Notes: a model not told the origin generated them from the sequence alone. 64,000 nucleotides of DNA from Psychrobacter urativorans (GCF_904846695.1 NZ_CAJHBR010000008.1:49954-113953); one strand, 5' to 3'; positions 28,056-38,231 are shown, numbered from the stretch's first letter. A program made the numbers and translations.

Positions 28056-29699
28056 ATGATGAATGTCAGTTCTGCCAAACAAGCCGCTAAAAATGTTATT
28101 AAACGTGGTTTAAAGTCTAGCAAAGCGCAAGCAGCTATAGAAGCTGATTATGAGGTGCTAATTATCGGCGCTGGCATTGCTGGTATCGGTATGGGCTGTT
28201 ATATACAACAGCAAAATACGGCGAGTTTTTTTACTCCTAAATCTAAGATGAAGCAAAAGCGTAACTGCAACCATAAGCGCCAAGGACAGTCATCAACGCA
28301 GCGATTTGTCGTATTAGAAAAACGTCAAGACTTGGGCGGTACTTGGGACTTATTTAACTATCCTGGTATTCGCTCTGATTCTGATGCGCTAACCTTTGGC
28401 TACAGCTTTCGACCTTGGCTAGATCATCGGATGCTAGCAAGTGGTGGCGATATCAAGAGCTACATTACTGATACTGCACGTGAGTTTAAGGTCATCGACC
28501 ATATTCGCTATCGTCACGAAGTTGAGCAACTGTCATGGTCAAGTACGGCGCAGCAGTGGACGGCAATGGTCAAAAACCATGCTAGTGGTGAAGTGTTTAC
28601 GTTAACCGCCAATTTTGTAGTCGGCGCAACGGGCTATTACGATTACCAAGCTGGCTATCGGCCTCACTTCGATAAAGAAGAAGACTTCCAAGGTCAGATT
28701 GTGCATCCGCAGCACTGGCAAGACTTAAATTATGATGATAAAAAAGTAGTCATTATCGGTAGTGGGGCAACGGCAATGACTTTGTTACCAGCACTAGCTG
28801 CTGAAGACGGCGAACAGTGCGCCCGCCATGTGACTATGTTACAACGCTCACCAACTTATGTCGCTAGTGTACCAGGCGATGATTATGCGCTCGATTGGTT
28901 GTCTGCTAAGTACTCACCGTTATCTAAGCAGCAAGCTTATACTTTGCTACGAGCACGTAACGTGCTAAGGCAACAAGGCGTCTATCAAATCGCTATGCAT
29001 GCCCCAAGTGTCATGAAGGCGTTACTAACACGCTGGGCGAAGCAAGAGCTTAAGGGTAGTGAGGTTAACATTGAGCACTTTTTGCCCGATTATAATCCAT
29101 GGGAAGAGCGCTTGTGTGCAGTACCTGATAGTGATTTATTTTTAGTTTTAAAAGGGACACGTGCTGAGGTGGTGACTGATCAGATTAGCCATTTCACCGC
29201 ATCAGGTATTGCCCTCAACTCAGGTAAGCATTTGGATGCCGATATTATCGTTACTGCAACTGGGCTAAAACTACAGATGTTAGGCGGCGCAAAGTTATAT
29301 GTCGATGGTGTAGCGGTGGATATAGGCTCGCGCATGACTTATAAAGCAGTACTAGTTGAAGATATTCCTAATATGGCAGTCATATTTGGCTATACCAATG
29401 CCTCGTGGACACTAAAAGTTGATTTAGCCTGTCACTATTTAATTAGGTTATTGAGCTATATGCATAAGCATGGCTACCATACGGTAGTGCCAAAAGCCCA
29501 GATTGAAGGGGAAAAAGCGCAAGTGCAGGAAGATACTATTATGGGCGCATTATCAGCCGGCTATGTACGTCGAGCTAAAGATGAGCTACCTAAACAAGGC
29601 GATCGCTATCCATGGAAAGTCACTAGCAATTACTTAAGTGATCGCATTGTGCTAAAGCACCGTCAAATAAAAGATAAGTGGTTAAGCTTTAGCCGTTAG
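28056..29699 (+). CDS. AlmA-like flavin-containing monooxygenase
   Basis: A 547-residue FAD- and NADPH-binding monooxygenase. It has the N-terminal FAD motif GAGIAG (38-43), FQGQIVHPQHW as the FxGxxxHxxxW fingerprint and the second dinucleotide fold VVIIGSGATAMTLLP. The pattern GGTWDLFNYPGIRSDSD, FKPW-like FRPWLDHRMLASG and GYTNASWTLKVD closely follows AlmA, the long-chain alkane monooxygenase described in Acinetobacter. An insertion of about 30 basic, Ser/Gln-rich residues (about 53-82) interrupts the first Rossmann fold, where relatives have only some ten residues. Alkane oxidation or Baeyer-Villiger activity is inferred. The locus has no neighbouring alkane genes. Confidence 0.8.
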   Translation: MMNVSSAKQAAKNVIKRGLKSSKAQAAIEADYEVLIIGAGIAGIGMGCYIQQQNTASFFTPKSKMKQKRNCNHKRQGQSSTQRFVVLEKRQDLGGTWDLFNYPGIRSDSDALTFGYSFRPWLDHRMLASGGDIKSYITDTAREFKVIDHIRYRHEVEQLSWSSTAQQWTAMVKNHASGEVFTLTANFVVGATGYYDYQAGYRPHFDKEEDFQGQIVHPQHWQDLNYDDKKVVIIGSGATAMTLLPALAAEDGEQCARHVTMLQRSPTYVASVPGDDYALDWLSAKYSPLSKQQAYTLLRARNVLRQQGVYQIAMHAPSVMKALLTRWAKQELKGSEVNIEHFLPDYNPWEERLCAVPDSDLFLVLKGTRAEVVTDQISHFTASGIALNSGKHLDADIIVTATGLKLQMLGGAKLYVDGVAVDIGSRMTYKAVLVEDIPNMAVIFGYTNASWTLKVDLACHYLIRLLSYMHKHGYHTVVPKAQIEGEKAQVQEDTIMGALSAGYVRRAKDELPKQGDRYPWKVTSNYLSDRIVLKHRQIKDKWLSFSR

Positions 29700-29805
29700 T
29701 GCCGCACTTATAGCTAATAACAAGCGCTGTACTTTGCAGGTTGGCGTAAGTTAGCAGCTTACTGAGACAGTTGTTTATGGGGCTACGGCGCAGGCGGTAG
29801 AGCTG

Positions 29806-29848
29806 AGAGTTATTTATAGCAGTAGATGGCGATAAATAACTCTGTTTT
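29806..29848. terminator. Hairpin between convergent genes
   Basis: AGAGTTATTTAT (29806-29817) and ATAAATAACTCT (29832-29843) are a perfect 12-base inverted repeat, followed by GTTTT on the plus strand. It can serve the almA-like gene and perhaps the convergent dehydrogenase gene. Confidence 0.55.
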
Positions 29849-29940
29849 AATCTGCCACGGTTATCTGTAAGCTTTATAAAAGCTATAAAAGAACTAATCT
29901 GGTAGCAAAAACATTAACTCAATCTTAGTCGAAGAAAAGC

Positions 29941-30885
29941 TTAGGCATAGTTGTCAATAAAACCGACTACTTGCTTGCTAAGAATCTGCCATAAGGTTAT
30001 CTGAGCGCTTTCGCTACCCCAAGCATTATGCGGGCTAAAAATGACTCGTGGATGCTCAGTAATAGTTAACAATGGATCGTCATCAAGCATCGGCTCATTT
30101 TCAAAAACATCACTGGCATAGCCCATGATTTGCTCATTATTAATAGCATCAGCAAGCGCTTGACTGTCAACAATACCGCCGCGTGCAACGTTGACTAGTA
30201 GCGGCTGTTTGCTCATTTTTGCCAAAGTAGTTTGGTTGATAAGATGGTGAGTACGCTCGTCTAGTGGGCAATGCAAACTAATCACATCCGAGCAAGCCAA
30301 CACGTCATCAAAGGCAGTATAATCGCTATTACGCGGGCTACGTCCTTGATGCTCAGCCCACAATACCGTCATACCAAAAGCTTTGGCAATGTCAGTGACA
30401 CGTTTGCCGATAGTGCCAACCCCAATAATGCCTAAGGTTTTGTCCTCTAAATCTATCAGGGGGATATCTAATAGACACCAATTACCATTAGCCTGCCAAC
30501 TGCCATCGACGACTTTTTGATGATAATAAATACCAGCACGCAGCGCATTCAGCATCAGCATAAAGGTATGCTCAGGCACACTCTTGACCGCGTAACCTGC
30601 GACATTATTTAGCGTAATGTTATGAGCTGTACAAGCTTGATGGTCAACGTTATTCATACCGGTAGCAGTCAACTGGATCAGTTTGAGCTTAGGCAACTGG
30701 GCGATAACTTCGGCGTTAATCTTAACCTTATTAGTGAAAATAATATCAGCGTTTTTACAACGCTCGATAATCACCGCATCCTCTTGAGGAGTGTCATTAT
30801 AAGTGACGTAGTCAGTAATGCCTTGTGGCGTTGGCAAGTCAATGCCCTCAGAAAATGTGCCTCTATCTAAAAATACTGCTTGCAT
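29941..30885 (-). CDS. D-2-hydroxyacid dehydrogenase (glycerate dehydrogenase type)
   Basis: A 314-residue NAD(P)-dependent oxidoreductase. The substrate-binding domain contains QLTATGMNNVDHQAC and NVAGYAVKSVPEHTF. The Rossmann motif is LGIIGVGTIGKRV, and the active-site residues are Arg in VNVARGGIVD, Glu in FENEP and His in FSPHNAWGS. It is closest in style to HprA/glycerate or hydroxypyruvate reductases. It converges on the AlmA-like gene and has its own long upstream region. Confidence 0.88.
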   Translation of the reverse strand: MQAVFLDRGTFSEGIDLPTPQGITDYVTYNDTPQEDAVIIERCKNADIIFTNKVKINAEVIAQLPKLKLIQLTATGMNNVDHQACTAHNITLNNVAGYAVKSVPEHTFMLMLNALRAGIYYHQKVVDGSWQANGNWCLLDIPLIDLEDKTLGIIGVGTIGKRVTDIAKAFGMTVLWAEHQGRSPRNSDYTAFDDVLACSDVISLHCPLDERTHHLINQTTLAKMSKQPLLVNVARGGIVDSQALADAINNEQIMGYASDVFENEPMLDDDPLLTITEHPRVIFSPHNAWGSESAQITLWQILSKQVVGFIDNYA

Positions 30886-31243
30886 GAAAACTCCTTAAAA
30901 GATAATTTTTGTTAATAAGTAATTTTGGTTAATAGCTGGTTTTTACTACTGATAATTTATGGTTCATAACGGATTGATCTAGCGGTCAACCTGACTTTTA
31001 ATGACGCTAAATCAGGTTTATTATTGCAGATTTGGCTATCAATGTAGCACGACTAAGCAGCAACTAGAACCGCTGACTACTATAGCTACTATATTCCTAG
31101 CTGCTAGGCTCTTGAAAAGTTAGATTAATGCACTCATCTAACCGCTAACGTTATATAATAGCTCAGCTTTGATACTGACCAAATAACGAAATTATTACTC
31201 CTGCTTATCCTTTTCTTAACTGAGTACAAAAAGACCCTGCCCT
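30886..31243. other. Divergent region upstream of rapA
   Basis: About 360 bases. A TATAAT near 31154 is a possible -10 box for rapA, with no good -35. No other structure stands out. Confidence 0.35.
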
Positions 31244-34147
31244 ATGACTATCTCTGCCGCCTCTTTACACAGCTCCGAATTTGCCGTTGGTCAACGTTAT
31301 TTATCCGATACTGAGTCCGAATTGGGCTTAGGTGTCGTTATCGATTTAGATGACCGTTGTGTGCACATTTTATTCCCCCAAAGTGAAGAGATGCGCGTCT
31401 ATGCCAAGATGTCCGCGCCTTTATCACGAGTGGTGTTCAAGGTTGGCGATAGTATCAGTGATCAGCAAGGTCACAACTATACAGTCACTGGCGTTGATGA
31501 AGTGATGGGGGTGCTGAAATACAGCGTTAATAACCCTGATGGAGGGGCGGTTAGTAAAGGCATAATGGAAACCCGCCTCGCTGCTAATATTACGCTAGCT
31601 AAACCGCTTGAACGCCTATTAGCGGGTCGTATTGAACGCAGTGATTGGTATGAGCTGCGCCAAGATATTCTGCGTATGCAGTCGGCGCTGGCTGGACATC
31701 CTCTAAAAGGGTTGATGGGTGCCCGTGTCGATATTATCGAGCATCAGCTCTATATCGCTCACGAAGTCGGTAAACGTATTGCGCCACGTGTATTGCTTGC
31801 CGATGAGGTAGGCCTGGGCAAGACTATTGAAGCTGGGCTGATCATTCATCAGCAGCTACTCACTGGCAAGGCTGAGCGGGTATTAATCTTAGTGCCTGAT
31901 AGCTTGCAGTACCAGTGGATGATTGAGTTACGTCGTCGCTTCAATCTAAATTTTGCTTTATTTGATCTAGTACGTACTGCCGCGATTAGAGAGCATGACC
32001 CTGAGCAAAACGTCTTCGCTACTGAGCAATGTATCATTGCTGGGATGGATTTATTACTCGATCATCCTGATTTATATGACCAAGCGATGGAAGCTGGCTT
32101 CGATCTATTAGTAGTCGATGAAGCGCATCATTTGCATTGGAATGAAGCGGAAGGTGGCAACGAAAAGTATGACTTAGTAGCCGATTTCGCTGAAGAAACT
32201 GCTGGGGTACTACTGCTAACTGCGACTCCTGAACAGCTTGGGGTGCAAAGTCATTTTGCTCGTCTGCGTTTGCTCGATGCTGATCGCTTTGATGATCTAG
32301 ATGAGTTCATCGATGGTCAAGAAGCCTTTGCTCAAACGGCGGCTGTTGCGGCAACTTTAATAGAAGACAAGCCACTGACTGCCAGTCAAATTGCCGCTTT
32401 AACTAATTTGCTTAGCGTGACTGAAGATGAATTAAGCACCATCAATGAAGACGATAAGCTTCGCACTTATGCGCTAAATGAGCTGCTTGATCGTCATGGT
32501 ACTGGTCGAGTATTGTTCCGTAATACTCGTGAGAGCGTTAAAGGCTTTTATGGTCGTAGCAGTACGGCGCATCCTTTACCCTTGCCGGACACTTGGGTCA
32601 ATAGCTATCAGACTACAGGCAAGTTACGTGAGCAGCTATGGGGCGAAGAGAACCAACCTGATGGTGGCTGGTTAGAAGACGAACCTCGTGTACCTTGGCT
32701 AATCAATATTTTAAAGGGCGAACTAAAACACCAAAAGGTACTGCTTATTGCTCGTAGTGGTGCAACAGTTGAAAGCCTTGAGGCTGTGTTGCGCTTACAT
32801 GCTGGTATTAAAACCGCTATCTTTACTGAGCAGATGACTCTGCTTGAGCGGGATCAGGCTTCTGCGTACTTTGCTGATAGTGAAGGGGCGCAGATATTAC
32901 TGTGCTCGGAGATTGGATCTGAAGGGCGTAACTTTCAGTTTGCTAGTCAGCTTATTTTATGGGATTTACCAGCTAATCCAGATATCTTAGAGCAGCGTAT
33001 AGGTCGCTTAGATCGTATCGGCCAGACCCAAAAAATAACTTTGCATGTGCCTTATATCCAAGGCACCGCGCAAGAGCGTCTATACCATTGGTATGATAGT
33101 GCTCTGAATATCTTTAATCAAATATCACCGACTGCGCAAAGCGTGCAAGAGCTATATATTCAAACCTTGAAACCTTTGTTAGAAGGGGCTGATAACGCTG
33201 ATAATCGCCTTATTCTACAAGATTTGATTGCCGATGCTAAGCAAACACGTCTAGGATTAGAGTCACAATTGCAGTCTGGTCGTGACCGCCTATTAGAGTA
33301 TAACTCTTGTCGCCCAAGAGTGGCTGGACGTATCGCTGATGCTATGCGCGACTTCGATAGTAATAACCTATTGCCAAAATTCGTTGAACGTTTCTTAGCC
33401 TCAGCTAACATTGATTATAGCGTTCAACGTGATGGCTCGTGGGTAATTTCGCCGGTCGATAGTACTGAGATTAGCGAATATATTGAAGGGCTACCGCTCG
33501 GTGAAGAAGATGGTATGACTCTGACCTTTGAGCGTGAGCTGGCGCTGGCACGTGAAGAGATCGAGTTTATTACTCATGAACATCCGCTAATGCGTGCTAT
33601 TTATGAGCTGGCTAATACTAGCACCTTTGGTAATACGACGGTTGGGATGCTCAAGAGTGCCGCTATGCCACAAGGGATGGTGATGTTAGAGGTCAACTTC
33701 CGTGTCGAAGCTATTGCACCAAAAATATTGAATTTGCCAGCTACTCTGTCTGCACAAAGTATTCGAGTGTTTATCAGTGAGCAAGGTAGCGATCTGTCAG
33801 CGCGTATCAGTAGCGATATGATTATGCCGCATATTGAGCGCTTGGACAAAAACCGCGCGCGACAAGTTATCAAAGCACGTGGTGATGTGATCGAACAGCG
33901 TTATTATGAGGCGGAAGCTATTGCTAAAGCCCAACTGGCTGAGATCGGTACGCAAGCAAGTATGCGCTTTAGCCAGCAGTGGTCACGTGAGGTCAAGCGT
34001 CTCAAGCATCTACAGACGATCAATCCAAACGTGCGACCTGCGGAAATTGAGCGTTTAGAGCAGCTACAGTTACAAGGCGAGCAAGCATTAGCGACGTTAT
34101 CTTTAGTGCCGGATTCAATCCGAGTACTAGTATCGGTAAAACCTTAG
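31244..34147 (+). CDS. rapA: RNA polymerase-associated protein RapA (SWI2/SNF2 ATPase)
   Basis: RapA binds core RNA polymerase and uses ATP to recycle it after transcription. The 967-residue length matches the E. coli protein (968). The N-terminal Tudor-like region (FAVGQRYLSDTESELGLGVV) is followed by SNF2 motif I LLADEVGLGKTIEAGLI, the DEAHHLHW box, LLLTATPEQLG, and the C-terminal helicase lobe with ILLCSEIGSEGRNFQFA and LEQRIGRLDRIGQ. No clear Shine-Dalgarno is visible before the ATG. A perfect hairpin without a T tract follows. Confidence 0.96.
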   Translation: MTISAASLHSSEFAVGQRYLSDTESELGLGVVIDLDDRCVHILFPQSEEMRVYAKMSAPLSRVVFKVGDSISDQQGHNYTVTGVDEVMGVLKYSVNNPDGGAVSKGIMETRLAANITLAKPLERLLAGRIERSDWYELRQDILRMQSALAGHPLKGLMGARVDIIEHQLYIAHEVGKRIAPRVLLADEVGLGKTIEAGLIIHQQLLTGKAERVLILVPDSLQYQWMIELRRRFNLNFALFDLVRTAAIREHDPEQNVFATEQCIIAGMDLLLDHPDLYDQAMEAGFDLLVVDEAHHLHWNEAEGGNEKYDLVADFAEETAGVLLLTATPEQLGVQSHFARLRLLDADRFDDLDEFIDGQEAFAQTAAVAATLIEDKPLTASQIAALTNLLSVTEDELSTINEDDKLRTYALNELLDRHGTGRVLFRNTRESVKGFYGRSSTAHPLPLPDTWVNSYQTTGKLREQLWGEENQPDGGWLEDEPRVPWLINILKGELKHQKVLLIARSGATVESLEAVLRLHAGIKTAIFTEQMTLLERDQASAYFADSEGAQILLCSEIGSEGRNFQFASQLILWDLPANPDILEQRIGRLDRIGQTQKITLHVPYIQGTAQERLYHWYDSALNIFNQISPTAQSVQELYIQTLKPLLEGADNADNRLILQDLIADAKQTRLGLESQLQSGRDRLLEYNSCRPRVAGRIADAMRDFDSNNLLPKFVERFLASANIDYSVQRDGSWVISPVDSTEISEYIEGLPLGEEDGMTLTFERELALAREEIEFITHEHPLMRAIYELANTSTFGNTTVGMLKSAAMPQGMVMLEVNFRVEAIAPKILNLPATLSAQSIRVFISEQGSDLSARISSDMIMPHIERLDKNRARQVIKARGDVIEQRYYEAEAIAKAQLAEIGTQASMRFSQQWSREVKRLKHLQTINPNVRPAEIERLEQLQLQGEQALATLSLVPDSIRVLVSVKP

Positions 34148-34184
34148 ACTGTACAATACTAGACTGTAATTTGAGTGTTTATAA

Positions 34185-34219
34185 CCAAGAAGAGATACTG
34201 TGATAGTATCTCTTCTTGG
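34185..34219. repeat. Perfect 15-bp hairpin downstream of rapA
   Basis: CCAAGAAGAGATACT and AGTATCTCTTCTTGG flank a five-base loop. No T run follows on either strand, so it is not a textbook intrinsic terminator. It could protect the rapA 3' end or bind a protein. Confidence 0.6.
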
Positions 34220-34383
34220 CGATAAAAAGCTGAGTTTTACTGCAAGCGAATGCTATTAGTCACTATTTTTACTGTTTATTAGTACTTATTAATACTCAAG
34301 CTAAATGAAGATTATGCTAAGTTACTGTAAACCCTATTGCTATGTTATCGAGCAATAATGGTCATCCAACATAAGGAAACTCA

Positions 34384-35286
34384 ATGTCTAATAATACGCA
34401 ACTGATCGCTGAGCTGCTAGCTACAGTCGCCCTCATTGAAGTCAGCCCTGATGTATTTGAAGGTAAAAGCCACGACTATGTTGGTGCTCGTATCTTCGGT
34501 GGACAAGTACTAGCTCAAGCGATAATGGCCGCTGCTCATACGCTTGATGAGGACAAACCTTGTCATTCGCTGCACGGTTATTTTTTGCGTGGGGGCGATA
34601 TTGATCAGCCAGTAATTTATCAAGTACGACGTTTGCGTGATGGCCGTAGTCTATCAGCACGTCAAGTCACTGCTATTCAATACAAACAAGCTCGTGGCAA
34701 AGCGCCGGTTGAGCAAGTCATCTTTTCAATGATTGCTTCTTTTTCTTCGATGGAGGAAGGCCTAGAGTATCAAGAAAATATGCCTGTTTATCCCCCACCA
34801 GAGGATTTGCGTGCTGAGCAAGAGCTCAAAGAGGATTATGTCGGTAAAGTACCTGATGCGCTCAAGTCACGTTTTATGCGTCGTCGTCATATAGAGATAA
34901 AGCCAGTCAAACCACGTGATCCTATCCATCCTGAACCGATGAAACCTAAACAAGCCAATTGGTTACGCATCCAAGATTTGGGGGCGCAACCAGTTGCTAT
35001 TCAGCAAGCGTTATTGGCGTTCTCATCAGACTTCTATTTGGTTGGTACAGGTTTGATGTCGCATGGTGTTAGCTTCATGACTAGCGGCTTACAAGCGGCG
35101 AGTATCGATCATTCGATGCATTTTCATCGTAATTTCGACCTTAATAATTGGCTGCTGTATGACATGTGGAGCGATACTACTTCTAATGCTATGGGACTAA
35201 ATCATGGTCAGTTTTGGCAAGATGGCAAGCTAGTAGCCACAGTACAACAAGAAGGGCTGATGCGTTTACGGGTGCCGAAGTCTTAA
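34384..35286 (+). CDS. tesB: Acyl-CoA thioesterase II
   Basis: A 300-residue double-hotdog thioesterase that hydrolyses medium- and long-chain acyl-CoA. The family patterns are ARIFGGQVLAQAIMAA, LHGYFLRGGDIDQPVIYQVRRLRDGRSLSARQVTA, DFYLVGTGL and the C-terminal AASIDHSMHFHRNFDLNNWLLYDM. The N-terminal half carries FGGQ and the C-terminal half the conserved Asp in SIDHS. AAGGAAAC precedes the start. A strong terminator follows at 35358-35395. Confidence 0.94.
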   Translation: MSNNTQLIAELLATVALIEVSPDVFEGKSHDYVGARIFGGQVLAQAIMAAAHTLDEDKPCHSLHGYFLRGGDIDQPVIYQVRRLRDGRSLSARQVTAIQYKQARGKAPVEQVIFSMIASFSSMEEGLEYQENMPVYPPPEDLRAEQELKEDYVGKVPDALKSRFMRRRHIEIKPVKPRDPIHPEPMKPKQANWLRIQDLGAQPVAIQQALLAFSSDFYLVGTGLMSHGVSFMTSGLQAASIDHSMHFHRNFDLNNWLLYDMWSDTTSNAMGLNHGQFWQDGKLVATVQQEGLMRLRVPKS

Positions 35287-35357
35287 TTGGCTATAGACTT
35301 GCAAGATCCTATTAAAAGCAGGCAGTTTATTAGAATGTAATACAATATGATCTAAAT

Positions 35358-35397
35358 AAAAAAGCGACTCATGATAACGGATGAGTCGCTTTTTTTT
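35358..35397. terminator. Bidirectional intrinsic terminator between tesB and mutY
   Basis: A perfect 15-base stem (35358-35372 with 35381-35395), an eight-base loop and a run of T on the plus strand lie between convergent tesB and mutY. A residues on the left give a shorter U tract for the leftward direction. Confidence 0.9.
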
Positions 35398-35441
35398 GGG
35401 TTTATCCAATTACCATTATTTTAAGAGTTTATAGTAATGTA

Positions 35442-36734
35442 TTAGCCTTCTTCGAGTATCTTAACCATCGCTCGTGGCAACCCAAGCGTTGCTTGCGCCT
35501 CAGCGCTATTTAGCCAGTTCAGAGTAATATCAGCCGCTTGCAGTAGTTCGGTTAGCTGTTGCGCTTGTTGGTCATTTAAAGTTAGTTGCTGCGGGGTTAG
35601 ATACCAATGAAAATGGGTTAATGAGTGCTTGATAGGAGCGACTAGTGCATCGTCAAACAAGTCATTCGTCTCTGCTCTAATTATTGGCTTGGCTGTCAAC
35701 GGCTGCTGGCTCAACCACTCATTAATGATTTGCTCAGCGGTAGTGAATTCTGATTCGTAGGCTCGCTCATTACTGGCAACTTTCAACGACTGCTTATCTG
35801 TGACTGCAGTCACTGCTACTGCTTTATCAGTAGCCCTGCCGCTAATCTTTTCTATAAATTCCAACGGTAAGCTCCATAAGCCGCCCCAAATACCATTATC
35901 TGGGCGCTGTAGCCATAACAGCTCACTGTCTGCATTTTTGATCATTAACGCATTACTATACTTGCTGGGTTTCGGCTGTTTTTTAGCTTTTACTGGATAA
36001 TCAGTTTCGCGCCCTTGCGCATGCGCTAAACAGTCATCCGCTAGCGGACATAAGGAACAAGCAGGCTGACGGCGAATACATAAAGTTGCGCCCATATCCA
36101 TCATTGCTTGGGCAAATAATCCAGAGTTCTCTGTCGGTGTTAAGCGCTGCGCCAATACCCATAACTCTTTAGTGGTGGCCGACTTCATAATATCGCCATC
36201 GATAGCCGCCCAACGAGTCAAAACTCGTTTGACATTACCATCGCAAATTACTCCATAACCATGCAAGCCCATGGCTACAATCGCCCCAGCGGTTGAAGGT
36301 CCAACCCCTGATATGGCTTCCCAACCTTCTAACGTCTGCGGAAAGTCGCCAGTTTCATCAATAATCTGAACTAGCTGCTTTGCGCCTTTATGCAAGTTAC
36401 GCGCTCGCGCATAGTAGCCCATGCCTGCCCAGTGTTCGGCTATCACGTCCCATTCGGCTGCTGCTAAATCTTGCACGGTTGGGAAGGAAGTCATAAATCG
36501 GGCGAAGTAAGGCAACACAGTGGTGACTTGGGTCTGCTGCAGCATGACTTCTGATAACCAAACAATATAAGGGTTGGGCGTATCAGTTTGATGCTGCTGC
36601 CACGGCAAATCATGACGGCCACTGGTGGTGAACCATGTTAATAAACGGGGGGCGAAGGTGTCGTAGGAAGTAGTGTTGTGAGTAACAGTAGCGTCTGCTG
36701 ATGCAGTATTTATATTAGCGGTAGGCTGGGTCAT
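35442..36734 (-). CDS. mutY: Adenine DNA glycosylase
   Basis: MutY removes adenine mispaired with 8-oxoguanine. The 430-residue protein has the helix-hairpin-helix GVGPSTAGAIVAMGL with the catalytic Asp of YGVICDGNVKRVLTR. The iron-sulfur cluster ligands lie in CIRRQPACSLCPLADDC, matching C-x6-C-x2-C-x5-C. The C-terminal Nudix-like domain that recognises 8-oxoguanine starts near LLWLQRPDNGIWGGLWSLPLE. It carries an insertion of about 40 polar residues, which makes the protein longer than E. coli MutY (350). Confidence 0.95.
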   Translation of the reverse strand: MTQPTANINTASADATVTHNTTSYDTFAPRLLTWFTTSGRHDLPWQQHQTDTPNPYIVWLSEVMLQQTQVTTVLPYFARFMTSFPTVQDLAAAEWDVIAEHWAGMGYYARARNLHKGAKQLVQIIDETGDFPQTLEGWEAISGVGPSTAGAIVAMGLHGYGVICDGNVKRVLTRWAAIDGDIMKSATTKELWVLAQRLTPTENSGLFAQAMMDMGATLCIRRQPACSLCPLADDCLAHAQGRETDYPVKAKKQPKPSKYSNALMIKNADSELLWLQRPDNGIWGGLWSLPLEFIEKISGRATDKAVAVTAVTDKQSLKVASNERAYESEFTTAEQIINEWLSQQPLTAKPIIRAETNDLFDDALVAPIKHSLTHFHWYLTPQQLTLNDQQAQQLTELLQAADITLNWLNSAEAQATLGLPRAMVKILEEG

Positions 36735-37069
36735 AGGGAGCTTTAATTAGAGTTTTAAGGTAGCTAATTATACCTTATATCAAGATATTCTAGGACTTAG
36801 CTTTGTTTAAAAGTTATAAAATAATACTATAGAAATAATGACTTAACGATATCGAAGAGGGTAGGCTACCTAGGTAAATTATTAGTACACAGAACGCCCC
36901 CTACGCCCCTTTTAAACATCACCATCATCGACTCTATTCTAACTTTAAATTTTGCGTAGCGTGGGTGGTTAACCCACGAAATCATTGGGTTTTATAGCAC
37001 TGTATTTCGCTATTGATTATAATTTGGCAAGAGGGTATCTAAGCTTGTAGCAACAATAATGACCAAACC
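36735..37069. other. Interval between the YlqF-like GTPase gene and mutY
   Basis: About 335 bases. The only structure is a small hairpin CGTGGGT/ACCCACG at 36960-36978, described separately. Presumed promoter of mutY lies near 36735-36800. Confidence 0.4.
36960..36978. repeat. Short palindrome related in style to the 70-bp repeats
   Basis: CGTGGGT and ACCCACG form a seven-base stem around GGTTA, with TTAACCC in common with the 70-bp elements. It is a single hairpin, not a full element, and relation to them is uncertain. Confidence 0.35.
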
Positions 37070-38026
37070 CTATTTACGATTCTTGCGAGCACGTTTTTTA
37101 CGTAATAGCTTTTCCTCTAACTTTGCCGCTTTTCTTTCTTCATCAGTAATACGTTGTTGCGCAACCACTGCTTCTTCGGCTTCACGCATATCTGGGGTTT
37201 CCAGACTGATTCGACCTAGCGTACCACTACGTAATTCATTAACCAAAATCTCTGACATCCGGTACGTATCTACTTGATTACCAGAACGGATGCAGCCACG
37301 ATTGCGACCAGCAATTTCAAAGAACTGCCAATCGGTCTTAGGTAGCTCATCAATTTTATAGCGAACTTTTAGTAGCTCAGGATAAGCTTTTAGTAAGAAT
37401 TCTGCGGTATAACCAGCCACATCATCAAAATCGAACGCCGTATCACGGATACCGCCAGTAGCGGCTAAGCGATAGCCAGAGTTAGCATTTTCAACCTTTG
37501 GCCATAGCATACCAGGGGTATCATAAAGCATGATGCCACCGTCTAGCTTGATCAGCTGCTGCGACTTCGTGACTGCTGGCTCGTTACCGGTTCTGGCAAC
37601 AGCACGACCGGCTAAAGTATTAATCAAAGTTGATTTACCAACGTTAGGAATACCCAAAATCATGGCTTTGATTTGTCGGCCTGACTCAGCCTTGTTAGGC
37701 ATCAGTTTTTTGCACAGCTCCACGATCCGATGCACATGATCCGCTTTGTTATCATCGAAGGCTAAAGCTTTGACCCCGTTTTCTTGCTCGAAGTAATCCA
37801 TCCATGCTTGGGTCATTACCGGATCAGCAAGATCGGCTTTATTCAAGATTTTGATGACGGGTTTTTCACCACGTAACGATGCCACCATAGGGTTTTCACT
37901 GCTATAAGGAATACGAGCATCAAGAACCTCAATGATGACATCCATTTGCGGCATGATTTCTTTAACTTCATTACGGGCTTTGTTCATATGGCCTGGGAAC
38001 CACTGAATACTTGCTTTCTTATCCAT
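37070..38026 (-). CDS. Ribosome biogenesis GTPase YlqF/RbgA-like
   Basis: A 318-residue circularly permuted GTPase. The motif order is G4 ILNKADL (about 59-65), G1 GIPNVGKSTL (about 131-140) and G3 DTPGMLWPK, which is the permuted order of the RbgA/YlqF family that matures the large ribosomal subunit. The N-terminal IQWFPGHMNKARNEVK is its hallmark. The C-terminus is highly basic (KLLRKKRARKNRK), suited to rRNA binding. Confidence 0.9.
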   Translation of the reverse strand: MDKKASIQWFPGHMNKARNEVKEIMPQMDVIIEVLDARIPYSSENPMVASLRGEKPVIKILNKADLADPVMTQAWMDYFEQENGVKALAFDDNKADHVHRIVELCKKLMPNKAESGRQIKAMILGIPNVGKSTLINTLAGRAVARTGNEPAVTKSQQLIKLDGGIMLYDTPGMLWPKVENANSGYRLAATGGIRDTAFDFDDVAGYTAEFLLKAYPELLKVRYKIDELPKTDWQFFEIAGRNRGCIRSGNQVDTYRMSEILVNELRSGTLGRISLETPDMREAEEAVVAQQRITDEERKAAKLEEKLLRKKRARKNRK

Positions 38027-38231
38027 TTGCTTTAACTGCCTTTTTAATAAATAGTGCGCTAACCTTAGACAATGCGCCTAAAGTAACGGTGGTGCTCAGT
38101 TTACTACAGAACCAAAGCCATCACCCTAAAACTTAGCTGATGACTTTTTAAAGCGGTATTTTTTAGTAAGGTATTGTTTATTGATAAATCGTTTAAGCCT
38201 AATTTTTAAACCAGCGCTGCCGTTATAAATC

